Source: Poseidonibacter ostreae
GTDB lineage: Bacteria; Campylobacterota; Campylobacteria; Campylobacterales; Arcobacteraceae
DNA: 64,000 nt
Direction: 5' to 3'
Assembly: GCF_009208055.1 (NCBI RefSeq)
Contig: NZ_WFKI01000008.1
Coordinates: forward strand, 1-64,000
The position numbers were made by a program, and so were the translations under genes. The notes under the pieces are model-generated. The model was not told where the DNA came from, did no database searches, and saw only the letters and a program-made list of their open reading frames with translations. Below are positions 17,551 to 26,384 of the stretch, piece by piece. Within the stretch, counting starts at the first letter, position 1, and every line of letters starts with the position of its first letter.

Positions 17551-18815
17551 TTTACAATTTCTCCTAAATAATTTTTGATTAATGGATAAATATTAGAAAT
17601 ATCTGGTCCACTTTTACTTCCAGTTAAAATGAATCTTAAAGGTTTGTCTAAAGAATCATCTTTTAATTGTGTTTTTTCTATGATATATTTTTTTAAATCA
17701 TCAAAATTATCATAATAAGGTGCATTTTGTAAACACTCTTTTAACTTTGCAAACTCTTCATCAAAACCAGGACATGTTGTTTTAGCTTCAAAAATAGTAT
17801 CTATTTTATTTTTTAACTCTTTAAGTGTACTTAACTCTTCTAAATAAATCTTTCCAAGTTTACCAATATCTAAATCAGCAAATCCTAATAACTTAGATAA
17901 TCTCATTTCATCCATTTGTTCTAAATGTTTTTTATTAATAAATCTTAATTTATCAATATCAAATTTAACTGCTTCTTTTGAAATATCTTCAAGATTAAAC
18001 CACTTTATAGCTTCTTCTAAAGTAAAGATTTCTTTAGGAGTTTTATTTCCTAAAAGAACTAAATAGTTTGCAATTGCACTAGGAAGAAAGCCATCATCAA
18101 TTAAATCTTTTACAGAATTTGAAACATTAGAAATATTAGCTAAGTGTGCATACTTTATCTCTTTTGTATATCCTAAAGAGTTTCTAATATGTATTTGTTT
18201 TGCAGTACTTGCAATATGTTTTTTATTTCTAATTACAAGCGAAATATCCATTAACATATCATCAACTGCACAGGCATAATCATATGTTGGTGTTTTGTCA
18301 TGTTTTAAAATATTAAAAGCGTCAATTTCATCAGGTGTTATATCAAAATCACCTTGTAAACTATCAGTAAACTTGATATTTTCTTTTGGTTTACTAATTC
18401 TTACAGTAAAAGGTGCATTTACTTCTAAAATAGCTTCATCTGATAAAGTTTCACAAAAACCATCATATACAAATGGTTTGTTTTTTGCTTTTGCTTCATT
18501 TTCTAACTCTTGAAGTTTAGCATCTCCACAAAAACAAGAAAAAGCTTTCTTTTTAGTAAGAAGTTGCATAGCCATTTTTTGATGATATTTTAAAGAGTCA
18601 CTTTGATGTGCTGCAGTTAAATAATCAATTGAAAAAAGACTTAAAATTTCTAAAATTTCTTTATCTTTTCCATCAATATTTTTTTCTTTATCTATATCCT
18701 CAATTCTTATTACTAAATCTTCATTTAATTGTTTTGCAATTATATAGTTAAATATTGCAACTCTTAAACTTTCAATATCCATATCCGACGTAGGACTTGG
18801 TGCAAATCTTAACAA
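17547..18815 (-). CDS. Degenerate glutamyl-tRNA synthetase paralogue (GltX-like, catalytic signatures lost)
   Basis: The 422-aa product aligns by eye with GluRS: it opens LRFAPSPT, ends its catalytic part with GFLPSAIANYLVLLGN, and continues into the helical anticodon-binding region. However, the HIGH position reads D13-I-E-S instead of H-I-G-G, the RGEDH-type motif reads RNKKH (196-200), and the KMSKR segment between YAHL (222-225) and SVKDL (233-237) is missing altogether. These residues bind ATP and the aminoacyl-adenylate, so normal charging is very unlikely. The frame is intact with ordinary codon use. A TTG start fits AAGGA six bases upstream. A true GluRS must be encoded elsewhere. Confidence 0.85.
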   Translation of the reverse strand: MLRFAPSPTSDMDIESLRVAIFNYIIAKQLNEDLVIRIEDIDKEKNIDGKDKEILEILSLFSIDYLTAAHQSDSLKYHQKMAMQLLTKKKAFSCFCGDAKLQELENEAKAKNKPFVYDGFCETLSDEAILEVNAPFTVRISKPKENIKFTDSLQGDFDITPDEIDAFNILKHDKTPTYDYACAVDDMLMDISLVIRNKKHIASTAKQIHIRNSLGYTKEIKYAHLANISNVSNSVKDLIDDGFLPSAIANYLVLLGNKTPKEIFTLEEAIKWFNLEDISKEAVKFDIDKLRFINKKHLEQMDEMRLSKLLGFADLDIGKLGKIYLEELSTLKELKNKIDTIFEAKTTCPGFDEEFAKLKECLQNAPYYDNFDDLKKYIIEKTQLKDDSLDKPLRFILTGSKSGPDISNIYPLIKNYLGEIVK

Positions 18816-18816
18816 A

Positions 18817-20112
18817 CTATTTCCTTACTATTGCAAATGTTAAATTATTAATCTCTTCATGAGATTTTATAAATTCATTTAAATCTTCTAATTTTAAATC
18901 TTGAATTAAATCTAGTTCTCTTTGTGGGTAACCTTGATCTAAACCTCTATAATAAAGAGTAAAAGCCTTATTTAATCTTTGTGATAAAACTTCATTTCTT
19001 AAAGGTTCACTTCCTGTTAAAAAGTTTTTTGCAGCTTTTAATTCATCTTTTGTAACACCTTTTTTTACAAACTCTTTAATAATCTCTTTTACTAAAGCTT
19101 GTGCTTCTTTTGCTGTTTCATTTTTAGTTTGTAAATAACCACTAAAGAATGTATGAGATTTATTAATTGATACTGAACCATAAGCACTATAAGCTAAGCC
19201 TCTTTTTACTCTAATTTCTTCCATAAGTCTTGAACCAAAACCTGAACCACCTAAAATAAATGAAGCAACTTTTGCGATATATCTATCCTTATCACTTGCA
19301 CTTACTTTATATGAACTACCAAAATAAATATATGCTTGTTCAGTTTCTTTAATTAGTGTTTCTTCTTCATCTTTAGATACAAAATTAATCTCTTCTAATT
19401 CTCTTTTAGTACCTGGTTTTAAAACATCTAAAACTGGTTTAATTAACTTTGCAAACTCTTTATAAGAAAAATCTCCACCTGCAACAATAATTAAATTATT
19501 TAAATTAACTGTATTATTGATAAAGGTCTTTATATCTTTAAGTTTAATATCTTCAATTGATTCTAAACTACCAGAACTAGGGTTTGCTAAAGCAGTACCT
19601 TTGAAAAGATTTGCTTTTAATAAATTCTTTGCAGTATAATCAAAATCATTCTCTTTTCTTTTTAATTCACCTGTTTTTAATGTCTTTAACTTTGCAAGTG
19701 TATCTTCACTATAGTTAGGTGATTTAATTAATTTAGCTAATAACTCAATTGATTTATTTGATACATCTTTTAAGTTTGATAACTCAATAACAAAAGTTTC
19801 AAAACCATTTGAAGTATGTAATGAAATTGCATTTTCTTCTAGTTTTTGTGCAAACTTTGTAGAACCTAACTCTTTTGTTCCCTCATTTAATAGTTTTGAA
19901 GAAAAACTAGCTAAGCCACTTTTCTCTTTATCTTGTATATAACCTGAATTTTGAAAAACTAATTGTAAATTTAAAATTGGTAAACTATTTTGTTTTTCAA
20001 AAACTACTGGAACTTTAATTCCTTTTATCTCTATATGCTTTATAGTAGCACTCATTAAACTTCCTTGTAAAATTACTAATGCAAATAAATATTTTTTAAA
20101 TTTTTTAATCAA
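18817..20112 (-). CDS. M16 (insulinase-like) family protein, probably non-catalytic or exported
   Basis: Has the two-domain M16 layout, with RVKRGLAYSAYGSV near residue 310 matching the conserved substrate-binding RxxRGLAY motif. The zinc motif HxxEH expected after SGLA is replaced by SGLASFSSKLLNEGT, so it resembles the inactive partner subunit of M16 heterodimers. Start choice: a TTG at 20112 preceded by GAGAGG gives a clean signal peptide (IKKFKKYLFALVILQG); upstream ATGs at 20139 and 20175 lie inside mqnC and would bury that signal. It is co-transcribed with mqnC and the gltX-like gene. Confidence 0.8.
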   Translation of the reverse strand: MIKKFKKYLFALVILQGSLMSATIKHIEIKGIKVPVVFEKQNSLPILNLQLVFQNSGYIQDKEKSGLASFSSKLLNEGTKELGSTKFAQKLEENAISLHTSNGFETFVIELSNLKDVSNKSIELLAKLIKSPNYSEDTLAKLKTLKTGELKRKENDFDYTAKNLLKANLFKGTALANPSSGSLESIEDIKLKDIKTFINNTVNLNNLIIVAGGDFSYKEFAKLIKPVLDVLKPGTKRELEEINFVSKDEEETLIKETEQAYIYFGSSYKVSASDKDRYIAKVASFILGGSGFGSRLMEEIRVKRGLAYSAYGSVSINKSHTFFSGYLQTKNETAKEAQALVKEIIKEFVKKGVTKDELKAAKNFLTGSEPLRNEVLSQRLNKAFTLYYRGLDQGYPQRELDLIQDLKLEDLNEFIKSHEEINNLTFAIVRK

Positions 20113-20116
20113 AGGA

Positions 20117-21187
20117 TTAATACCTCTCAAGTATCTCATAAGCTGTATTTCTTTTTGCTGGTTTTTCTCCAACATCTTTAATAAGCCTAATCATCTCTTC
20201 TTGATTCATTCTATTTGAAGCTCCTGCAGCTTTAACTACATTTTCTTCCATCATTGTACTTCCTAAATCATTTGCTCCAAAATTTAAAGCTAATTGACCT
20301 ATATAAGAGCCTTGTGTAACCCAAGAACTTTGCATATTCATAAAATTATCTAAATAAAGTCTTGAAACTGCAAGTAATCTTAAGTATCTATTTGAAGATT
20401 GAGGTTTAATATCTGGAATCTCTTTTAAAAGTGTTGTATTAGCACCTTGGAAAGACCACATAATAAAAGCTCTAAAGCCACCAGTTCTATCTTGTAAATC
20501 TCTTAAAAGTTCCCAATGTTCAATAATCTCTTCATCAGTTTCAACTGTTCCAAACATCATTGTTGCTGTTGTTTTCATCCCAATTGAATGTGCAAGCTCA
20601 TGAACTTCAATCCATTCAAGACTATCCATTTTATTAGGTGCAATAATATCTCTTACTCTATCTGATAATATTTCTGCACCAGCGCCTGGAATTGAACTTA
20701 AACCTTTATCTTGAAGTCTTTTTAAAACTTCTAAGATTGTAATTTTAGATACTTTTGCTATATATTTAATCTCAATTGCAGAAAAACCATGAATAGTTAT
20801 TTGAGGATATTTTGTATGAATATGTGAAACTAACTCTTCATAATAATCAATTTTCAATTTTGGATGAACTCCACCTTGGAAAAGGATTTGAGTTCCCCCA
20901 ATTTCTAATAATTCATCAATTTTTGCATCAATTTCATCAAACTTTAATACATAAGAATCATCATCTCTTCCATGTCTAAAAAAGGCACAAAATTTACAAT
21001 CTACCCAACATACATTTGTATAATTAATATTTCTATCAACTATAAAAGATGTTGTCTTATCAGGATGTAACTCTAACTTTCTTTTAGTTGCTAATTCACC
21101 TAATTCTAATAATGAAGCATTTTGGATTAAATCTAATGCTTCTTCATTTGTTATTCTTCTATTTAATAAATCCATTTTCTTAACCAT
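20117..21187 (-). CDS. mqnC: Cyclic dehypoxanthinyl futalosine synthase
   Basis: Radical-SAM enzyme of the futalosine route to menaquinone, the respiratory quinone of this phylum. The iron-sulfur signature CWVDCKFC (C-x3-C-x2-C) begins near residue 60 in NYTNVCWVDCKFCAF, followed by GGVHP and the C-terminal WVTQGSYIGQLALNFGANDLG, typical of MqnC rather than MqnE. Its ATG overlaps the bamA stop codon (TAATG), so it is coupled to bamA. Confidence 0.94.
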   Translation of the reverse strand: MVKKMDLLNRRITNEEALDLIQNASLLELGELATKRKLELHPDKTTSFIVDRNINYTNVCWVDCKFCAFFRHGRDDDSYVLKFDEIDAKIDELLEIGGTQILFQGGVHPKLKIDYYEELVSHIHTKYPQITIHGFSAIEIKYIAKVSKITILEVLKRLQDKGLSSIPGAGAEILSDRVRDIIAPNKMDSLEWIEVHELAHSIGMKTTATMMFGTVETDEEIIEHWELLRDLQDRTGGFRAFIMWSFQGANTTLLKEIPDIKPQSSNRYLRLLAVSRLYLDNFMNMQSSWVTQGSYIGQLALNFGANDLGSTMMEENVVKAAGASNRMNQEEMIRLIKDVGEKPAKRNTAYEILERY

Positions 21188-23451
21188 TAGAAACTACTCC
21201 CAAGTGAAAATTCAAATGACGATGTTTCATCATCAGCTTCTGCATCTAAAGCTTTTGCAAAAATAAGTTGTAATGGTCCTAAAGGCGATATCCACTCTAA
21301 TACAGCACCTGTACTTGATCTTGCTACATCACTAAAGTTATCTTCACCAATCATTCCATAATCATAGAATAATGCCCATCTCATTTTAGCATTAGGAATT
21401 AAAGGGAAACTCATTTCAACAGAATTTGCCCAAGATCTTTTATAAGGATCTGTAACATATCCAGTTGTATTTGTAGGGAAGGCATAAGAAGAATATCCTC
21501 TTAAACTTTTAACACCACCTAAATATAATGAATCACCTTGATTTATTTGTCCATTATCGATTAAAGCACTTATTCTAGTTCTAAATCTAAAAATCCAATC
21601 TAATTCAGCATAATCATTTAAACTATTAAAATATTTTAAATATGTACTTGATTTCAGATATTTTGAATCACCACCAACACCAGCATATTCTAAAGATGTT
21701 CCAGCTTTAATACCTTCTCTTGGTAATTGATAATTATCTGTATTATCAAAGCTTAAATATGGAGTTAATGAACTTGATATATATTCAGCATCTTGGAATC
21801 TACTAGCATCTGGAACAGTTGAATCATCATCATATGTATACTCTTCTTGAATAAAGTCAAGTTTATATCTTAATCCACCTCTTAAGTTTCTAAGAATCTC
21901 TCGACCAACACCAATAGAAAAACCTTTTGTATTTTTGTCTAAATCATATACACTTTTACTAATTTCTGCATCACTATTATGTGCTTCAATATCACCATTG
22001 AATTTACTATCATTAATAGCTGGATTACTTAAGTTTACAGAAAACTCAGTTTTATTAGCAGATAAATCAGCACTAATTCCTACACCTAATCCTGAACCAA
22101 AGATATTTGAATCTTTAACAGAACCACTAACCATTAATTTATCATAAGAACCATATCCACCACCAAGAGTTAATGCACCTGTTGCTGCTTCAACTACTTC
22201 AATTAAGATGTCAATTTTATCTTCACTAACTCTTTTTTGTTCAACTTTTACTTTTTCGAAATAAGAAGATCTACTTAATTTTGATTTTGTATCAGTAAAA
22301 TCTGTTTCATTATATAAATCTCCAGGAGCTAAATAAACATCTCTTCTAATAACTCTATCAAGTGTTCTTGAGTTTCCAGAAATTTTTACATCATTAATAT
22401 AAACTTTTTTACCAGGAATTACATTATGTACAATATCAACTTTTGAGTTTTTTGTATCTTTTTTAACATCAAATTTAACTTGAGCATAAGCATAACCCTT
22501 GTTAGCAACTTGTGTTTTAATATAAGCTTGGTCAAGTCTAAGTTTTTTAATATTAAATGTATTTCCAACAATTAAATCTAATTCTGGGTAAATGTCTTTT
22601 GCATCTACTATTGAAGAATCCACATAAATTTTAATATCATTTGTAATATATTTAGTACCTTCTTTAATAAAGAAGTCTAAATTTGCTTGATTTGAAGCAA
22701 AATCAATATTTAAAAAAGGTTCTTTAACTTGTGCATCAAGATATCCTTTTTCAAAATATAATTCATTTATTCTTCTTGCATCATATTTTAATTGATCAAT
22801 TTTAACTTCACCATCATTTTGACCAAACCACCAAGAAGCTACTTCTTTTTCTTTATTTGCTGTAACATTATCAAAATCATCTTGGTCTAATTCACTAGCT
22901 CCATAATAATTTGCTTTTTTAATAATGATTTCATCACCTTTATTTACATTAAATGTAAGTTTTAGTGAGTGTTCATTAATAGTTTCAATTTCTGTTTCAA
23001 CAACTGAGTTGATATATCCATCATTTTCTAAAAGATCTAATAATACTTTTTTCGCATCTTTAACTCTTTTTTCAGTGTACATCGAACCTTTTTTAAGTTT
23101 AATCATTGTTTTTAATGATTCAATATCATCTGTACGAGACTTATAACCTTGTATATCAATATTGGCTATTGAAGGTTTTTCTTTAAAGTTTAATTGTAAT
23201 TTTCCGTTATCATTAATAACAACTATATCATCAAAGTAGCCGAATTTATAAAACTCTTTTATTGCATTGTTTATTTTATAATCATTGAATTCATCACCTG
23301 GTTTCATATCAAGTGTTTCATTTACTATTTTTTGAGATATCTTATTTAAATTATTATATTCTATAGATTGTATTGTATCTGCGCATAGTGCTGTTGCACA
23401 TGCTAAAGAAAATAGGATTACTTTATTTTTCACGACTTTCCTTAATTTCAT
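21187..23451 (-). CDS. bamA: Outer membrane protein assembly factor BamA
   Basis: Essential Omp85 protein inserting beta-barrel proteins in the outer membrane. A signal peptide (residues 1-23) is followed by five POTRA-like repeats (about 25-400) and the C-terminal 16-strand barrel, ending with phenylalanine (FSLGSSF) as required for outer-membrane insertion. The loop-6 motif reads LRGYSSY, close to the conserved VRGF/Y. At 754 aa it has normal length. First gene of the leftward bamA-mqnC-M16-gltX-yggT-slt run. Confidence 0.96.
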   Translation of the reverse strand: MKLRKVVKNKVILFSLACATALCADTIQSIEYNNLNKISQKIVNETLDMKPGDEFNDYKINNAIKEFYKFGYFDDIVVINDNGKLQLNFKEKPSIANIDIQGYKSRTDDIESLKTMIKLKKGSMYTEKRVKDAKKVLLDLLENDGYINSVVETEIETINEHSLKLTFNVNKGDEIIIKKANYYGASELDQDDFDNVTANKEKEVASWWFGQNDGEVKIDQLKYDARRINELYFEKGYLDAQVKEPFLNIDFASNQANLDFFIKEGTKYITNDIKIYVDSSIVDAKDIYPELDLIVGNTFNIKKLRLDQAYIKTQVANKGYAYAQVKFDVKKDTKNSKVDIVHNVIPGKKVYINDVKISGNSRTLDRVIRRDVYLAPGDLYNETDFTDTKSKLSRSSYFEKVKVEQKRVSEDKIDILIEVVEAATGALTLGGGYGSYDKLMVSGSVKDSNIFGSGLGVGISADLSANKTEFSVNLSNPAINDSKFNGDIEAHNSDAEISKSVYDLDKNTKGFSIGVGREILRNLRGGLRYKLDFIQEEYTYDDDSTVPDASRFQDAEYISSSLTPYLSFDNTDNYQLPREGIKAGTSLEYAGVGGDSKYLKSSTYLKYFNSLNDYAELDWIFRFRTRISALIDNGQINQGDSLYLGGVKSLRGYSSYAFPTNTTGYVTDPYKRSWANSVEMSFPLIPNAKMRWALFYDYGMIGEDNFSDVARSSTGAVLEWISPLGPLQLIFAKALDAEADDETSSFEFSLGSSF

Positions 23452-23497
23452 AATTAGGCATTAATATAGCTAAATTCTCTTTATATGAATATTAAGA

Positions 23498-23503
23498 TAT
23501 AAT
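23498..23503 (+). promoter_or_regulatory. Putative -10 box for tyrA
   Basis: TATAAT 31 bases before the tyrA start, in the 83-base gap between the divergent bamA and tyrA genes. No -35 box is evident. Confidence 0.5.
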
Positions 23504-23534
23504 CACAAAATTAATTTACAAAAAAGGTGTTAAC

Positions 23535-24365
23535 TTGAATATAGGAATAGTTGGTTTAGGACTAATGGGTGGTTCTTTAGCAAAAGCAGTTAAAAAATAT
23601 GGAATAGCTAAAAAAGTTTATGGCTATGCAAGAAGTGAAAAGTCAAAAAAAGAGATTCAAGAACTAGGTTTAGTAGATGAGCTAGTTGATATTCAAACAT
23701 TAAAAGACTCGTGTGATTTAATTGTTTTAGCAATTCCTGTTGATAATATTATATCTTTTTTACCAAACCTTCTAGATATAGATAAAAATACTACTATCAT
23801 GGACTTAGGTTCTACAAAAGAGTTTATTGTAAAAAATATTCCAGAGCAAATAAAAGAAAATTTTATAGCAGCTCATCCTATGTGTGGTTCTGAGAAGTTT
23901 GGACCAAAAGCATCTATGGATAACTTATACGAAGGAAAGACAGTCGTATTATGTAATTTAGAAAATAATACAGACCTTCATAAAAATAGGGCGATTAAAG
24001 TGTTTCAAGATATTGGAATGAGACTTGTTTTTATGGATTCACACAATCATGATGTTCATGCTTGTTATATGTCTCATCTTCCTCATGCTATTTCTTTTTC
24101 TTTAGCAAATACAGTAATGAATCATGAAGACCCAAAATCTATTATTGCACTTGCTGCTGGTGGTTTTACGGATATGAGTAGAATTGCTAAATCAAGTCCT
24201 AATATGTGGACTGATATTTTTAAACAAAATAGAGAAAACTTACTAAACTCAATTGATTTATTTGAAGATCATATGAAAAAAGTAAGAGAAATGGTTGAAA
24301 AAGAAGAGTATGAAAAACTAGAAGAATGGATGAAAAAAGCTAATACTTTACACGAGATTTTATAG
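23535..24365 (+). CDS. tyrA: Prephenate dehydrogenase
   Basis: Oxidative decarboxylation of prephenate to 4-hydroxyphenylpyruvate in tyrosine biosynthesis. The Rossmann NAD-binding motif is GIVGLGLMGGSLA at residues 3-15; AAHPMCGSE (about 116-124) and the later HLPHAIS segment carry the catalytic histidine and substrate-binding residues. Length 276 aa is a stand-alone TyrA without chorismate mutase or ACT domain. The start is TTG at 23535, supported by AAAAAGG 8 bases upstream. Confidence 0.93.
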   Translation: MNIGIVGLGLMGGSLAKAVKKYGIAKKVYGYARSEKSKKEIQELGLVDELVDIQTLKDSCDLIVLAIPVDNIISFLPNLLDIDKNTTIMDLGSTKEFIVKNIPEQIKENFIAAHPMCGSEKFGPKASMDNLYEGKTVVLCNLENNTDLHKNRAIKVFQDIGMRLVFMDSHNHDVHACYMSHLPHAISFSLANTVMNHEDPKSIIALAAGGFTDMSRIAKSSPNMWTDIFKQNRENLLNSIDLFEDHMKKVREMVEKEEYEKLEEWMKKANTLHEIL

Positions 24366-24370
24366 TAAAA

Positions 24371-24392
24371 TTAACTCAAGAAATTGAGTTAA
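24371..24392. terminator. Bidirectional hairpin between tyrA and folP
   Basis: TTAACTCAA, loop GAAA, TTGAGTTAA form a perfect 9-pair stem between the convergent tyrA and folP ends and include the folP stop codon. A short T run follows on the minus strand; the plus side is weaker. Confidence 0.6.
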
Positions 24393-25179
24393 TTGCTTCT
24401 TGAACTTTTAAAGCTTGATAATGTTCATAAACATCATGACATCTAATAATTGAAGCACCTCTATTAACTGACTCTAAGTGAATTGCTAAAGTTCCAGGTA
24501 ATCTATCTTTTATTTCACAGGGCGTAATCATATCAATCATAGATTTTCTACTCGCACCTATTAATAATTCATATCCAAAATGTTTAAAATACTCTAGTTT
24601 ATTTAAAAGCAATAAGTTATGTTCTAAAGTTTTTCCAAAACCAATACCAACATCTAAAGCTATATCTTTGATTCCAAAACTTTTTGCTTTTTGAATTTGC
24701 TTTTTAAAATATTCATCAATATCTAAAACAACATTCTTATATTCTGGTTTTTCTTGCATATTAGATGGTTTATTTTGCATGTGCATTATGATTACTTTTG
24801 CATTATACTTAGCACTTATTTTACAAACTTCATCATTTGCTAAACCTGTAATATCATTTACTATTTTAAAACCTTTATTTAAAACATAATCAATAACTAA
24901 AGGAGAATAAGAATCAATAGAAAAATCTATTTTTTCAAAGTATCTTTCTTTATAAATAGTGTCAACAATATTTTTTAAACGCTCTAATTCTACTTTTTCA
25001 TCTACTTCAATACTACCAGGCTTACTAGAAACTGCACCAATATCAATAATATTTGCACCATTTTCAATCATCTTTTCAATTTTAAAACTAGCTTCCTTGA
25101 TATCAAATCTACTCTCTTTAAAAAAAGAGTCTTCATTTGCATTTAAAACACCCATGATTTTTGTTTTGCAAGTTTGCAT
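24376..25179 (-). CDS. folP: Dihydropteroate synthase
   Basis: Condenses p-aminobenzoate with dihydropterin pyrophosphate in folate synthesis. The pterin-binding fold is recognisable from MGVLN (residues 9-13), DIGAVSSKPGS (46-56), VNDITG, and the C-terminal IGASRKSMI. The first loop is unusual: the family's TPDSFSDGG is replaced by ANEDSFFKES, and the second reads AVSSKPG rather than GESTRPG; these loops contact p-aminobenzoate and sulfonamides. It lies downstream of holB on the same strand. Confidence 0.88.
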   Translation of the reverse strand: MQTCKTKIMGVLNANEDSFFKESRFDIKEASFKIEKMIENGANIIDIGAVSSKPGSIEVDEKVELERLKNIVDTIYKERYFEKIDFSIDSYSPLVIDYVLNKGFKIVNDITGLANDEVCKISAKYNAKVIIMHMQNKPSNMQEKPEYKNVVLDIDEYFKKQIQKAKSFGIKDIALDVGIGFGKTLEHNLLLLNKLEYFKHFGYELLIGASRKSMIDMITPCEIKDRLPGTLAIHLESVNRGASIIRCHDVYEHYQALKVQEAINSIS

Positions 25180-25195
25180 TTTTTAAACCTTAGTT

Positions 25196-25828
25196 TTAGA
25201 TTTTTGTTTTTTGATTTGCTAAAGATAAAAGTAGAGTAGTTAGAATATTAATCGGTCTTGAGTTTAACTCTAAAAGTTTTAAGGCTTTTGAGAATAAATC
25301 TAACTGTGAAGTTGATAATTTCATATTTTGTTTGTTAGCTTTTAGTAAAATAGATTCAACTACATTTTTTGCTTCATTTTTAGATATTTTTTGATTCTCT
25401 TTTAAAAACATATAAATATCTTTTAAATCTAATTTTGAAATATCTAAAGAAATCTCTTCTTTTAATAATGAAGTTTTCATATATTTATAAGGCATTCGAG
25501 AATATATTGTTGGTAAGATTGAAGATTTCGAGTTTGTAAGAATAATAAATATTACATTTCGAGGAGGTTCTTCTAAGACTTTTAATAAAGAGTTTTGAGC
25601 CTCTTTTCTAAAAGTACTTCCGCATAAAAAGATATATTTATTTTCATTTGAAGCAATATACGCTTCTTTTATAGCCTGAGTTGCTTGTAGAAGTTGAAAT
25701 TCATCTTTCTCTTCATTTTTAATTATTCTAATATTATGAGGAGAATAAAAAGCTAATAAATCATTTAATGTTTTTTCTATATCATTAACTATTAAAATAG
25801 TTGATTTATCAATTTTTTTATCAATCAT
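25196..25828 (-). CDS. holB: DNA polymerase III, delta' subunit-like
   Basis: Clamp-loader subunit. The 210-aa protein is shorter than E. coli delta' and lacks a Walker A motif, as usual in this phylum; recognisable parts are EAQNSLLKVLEEPP and the ILPTIYSRM sensor-like segment that follow the AAA+ fold. It is placed between hobA and folP, one of the phylum's conserved replication-linked neighbourhoods. Start ATG lies 2 bases after the hobA stop. Confidence 0.85.
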   Translation of the reverse strand: MIDKKIDKSTILIVNDIEKTLNDLLAFYSPHNIRIIKNEEKDEFQLLQATQAIKEAYIASNENKYIFLCGSTFRKEAQNSLLKVLEEPPRNVIFIILTNSKSSILPTIYSRMPYKYMKTSLLKEEISLDISKLDLKDIYMFLKENQKISKNEAKNVVESILLKANKQNMKLSTSQLDLFSKALKLLELNSRPINILTTLLLSLANQKTKI

Positions 25829-25830
25829 TT

Positions 25831-26382
25831 TTAGTTTTCTACGTTAATTTCTGCAAAAAGTGCTGAACTTACAGTTTTATTATATAGTCTAAACATTTGT
25901 AAAAGTTTCATATCTAAAGCTTCATCATTTGATCTTAAATTAAAAGCATCTTGCATCTCTTCATCAAAAAGCCATAAAAAAGAGTTTTTAGAAACTTTTG
26001 GAATAACAGCACGAACATCTTGACTTTTCCCTATATACCAAAAACAGTAACCATTAGGAAAAGATATATTTAGCATATCTTTTATATATGAAATATCATC
26101 ATCAGATTTTATATTATCCATATATTTGTAAAAAGATTTAAAATCATAAAAGGGTAAAAATGGTCTATTTAATTTAGGAGAATTAACATTTGATAAAACA
26201 TACTCTAAAAACCATTCTCTATCTCTATCTGTTAATACAATTACAGAAGCACCTTTTTCTAATAAATTTACAATATTTTTAGAAACTAATGGAGTCCATT
26301 CGTACTTTTTTTCTTCCAACCAAGGAGAAATCAATCTATCTTCCCTGATTGTATCAACTGTCCAGTTTAAAAATTCTTGCAC
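25831..26382 (-). CDS. hobA: HobA, DnaA-binding regulator of initiation
   Basis: A 183-aa protein matching HobA of Helicobacter, a structural homologue of DiaA that tetramerises and assembles DnaA at oriC. It begins MQEFLNWTVDTIREDRLISPWLEE and has the characteristic ASVIVLTDRDREWFLEYVLSN segment. HobA is confined to the Campylobacterota, so it is a strong taxonomic marker for the window. It lies between lysC and holB with gaps of only 2 bases. Confidence 0.93.
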   Translation of the reverse strand: MQEFLNWTVDTIREDRLISPWLEEKKYEWTPLVSKNIVNLLEKGASVIVLTDRDREWFLEYVLSNVNSPKLNRPFLPFYDFKSFYKYMDNIKSDDDISYIKDMLNISFPNGYCFWYIGKSQDVRAVIPKVSKNSFLWLFDEEMQDAFNLRSNDEALDMKLLQMFRLYNKTVSSALFAEINVEN

Positions 26383-26384
26383 GC

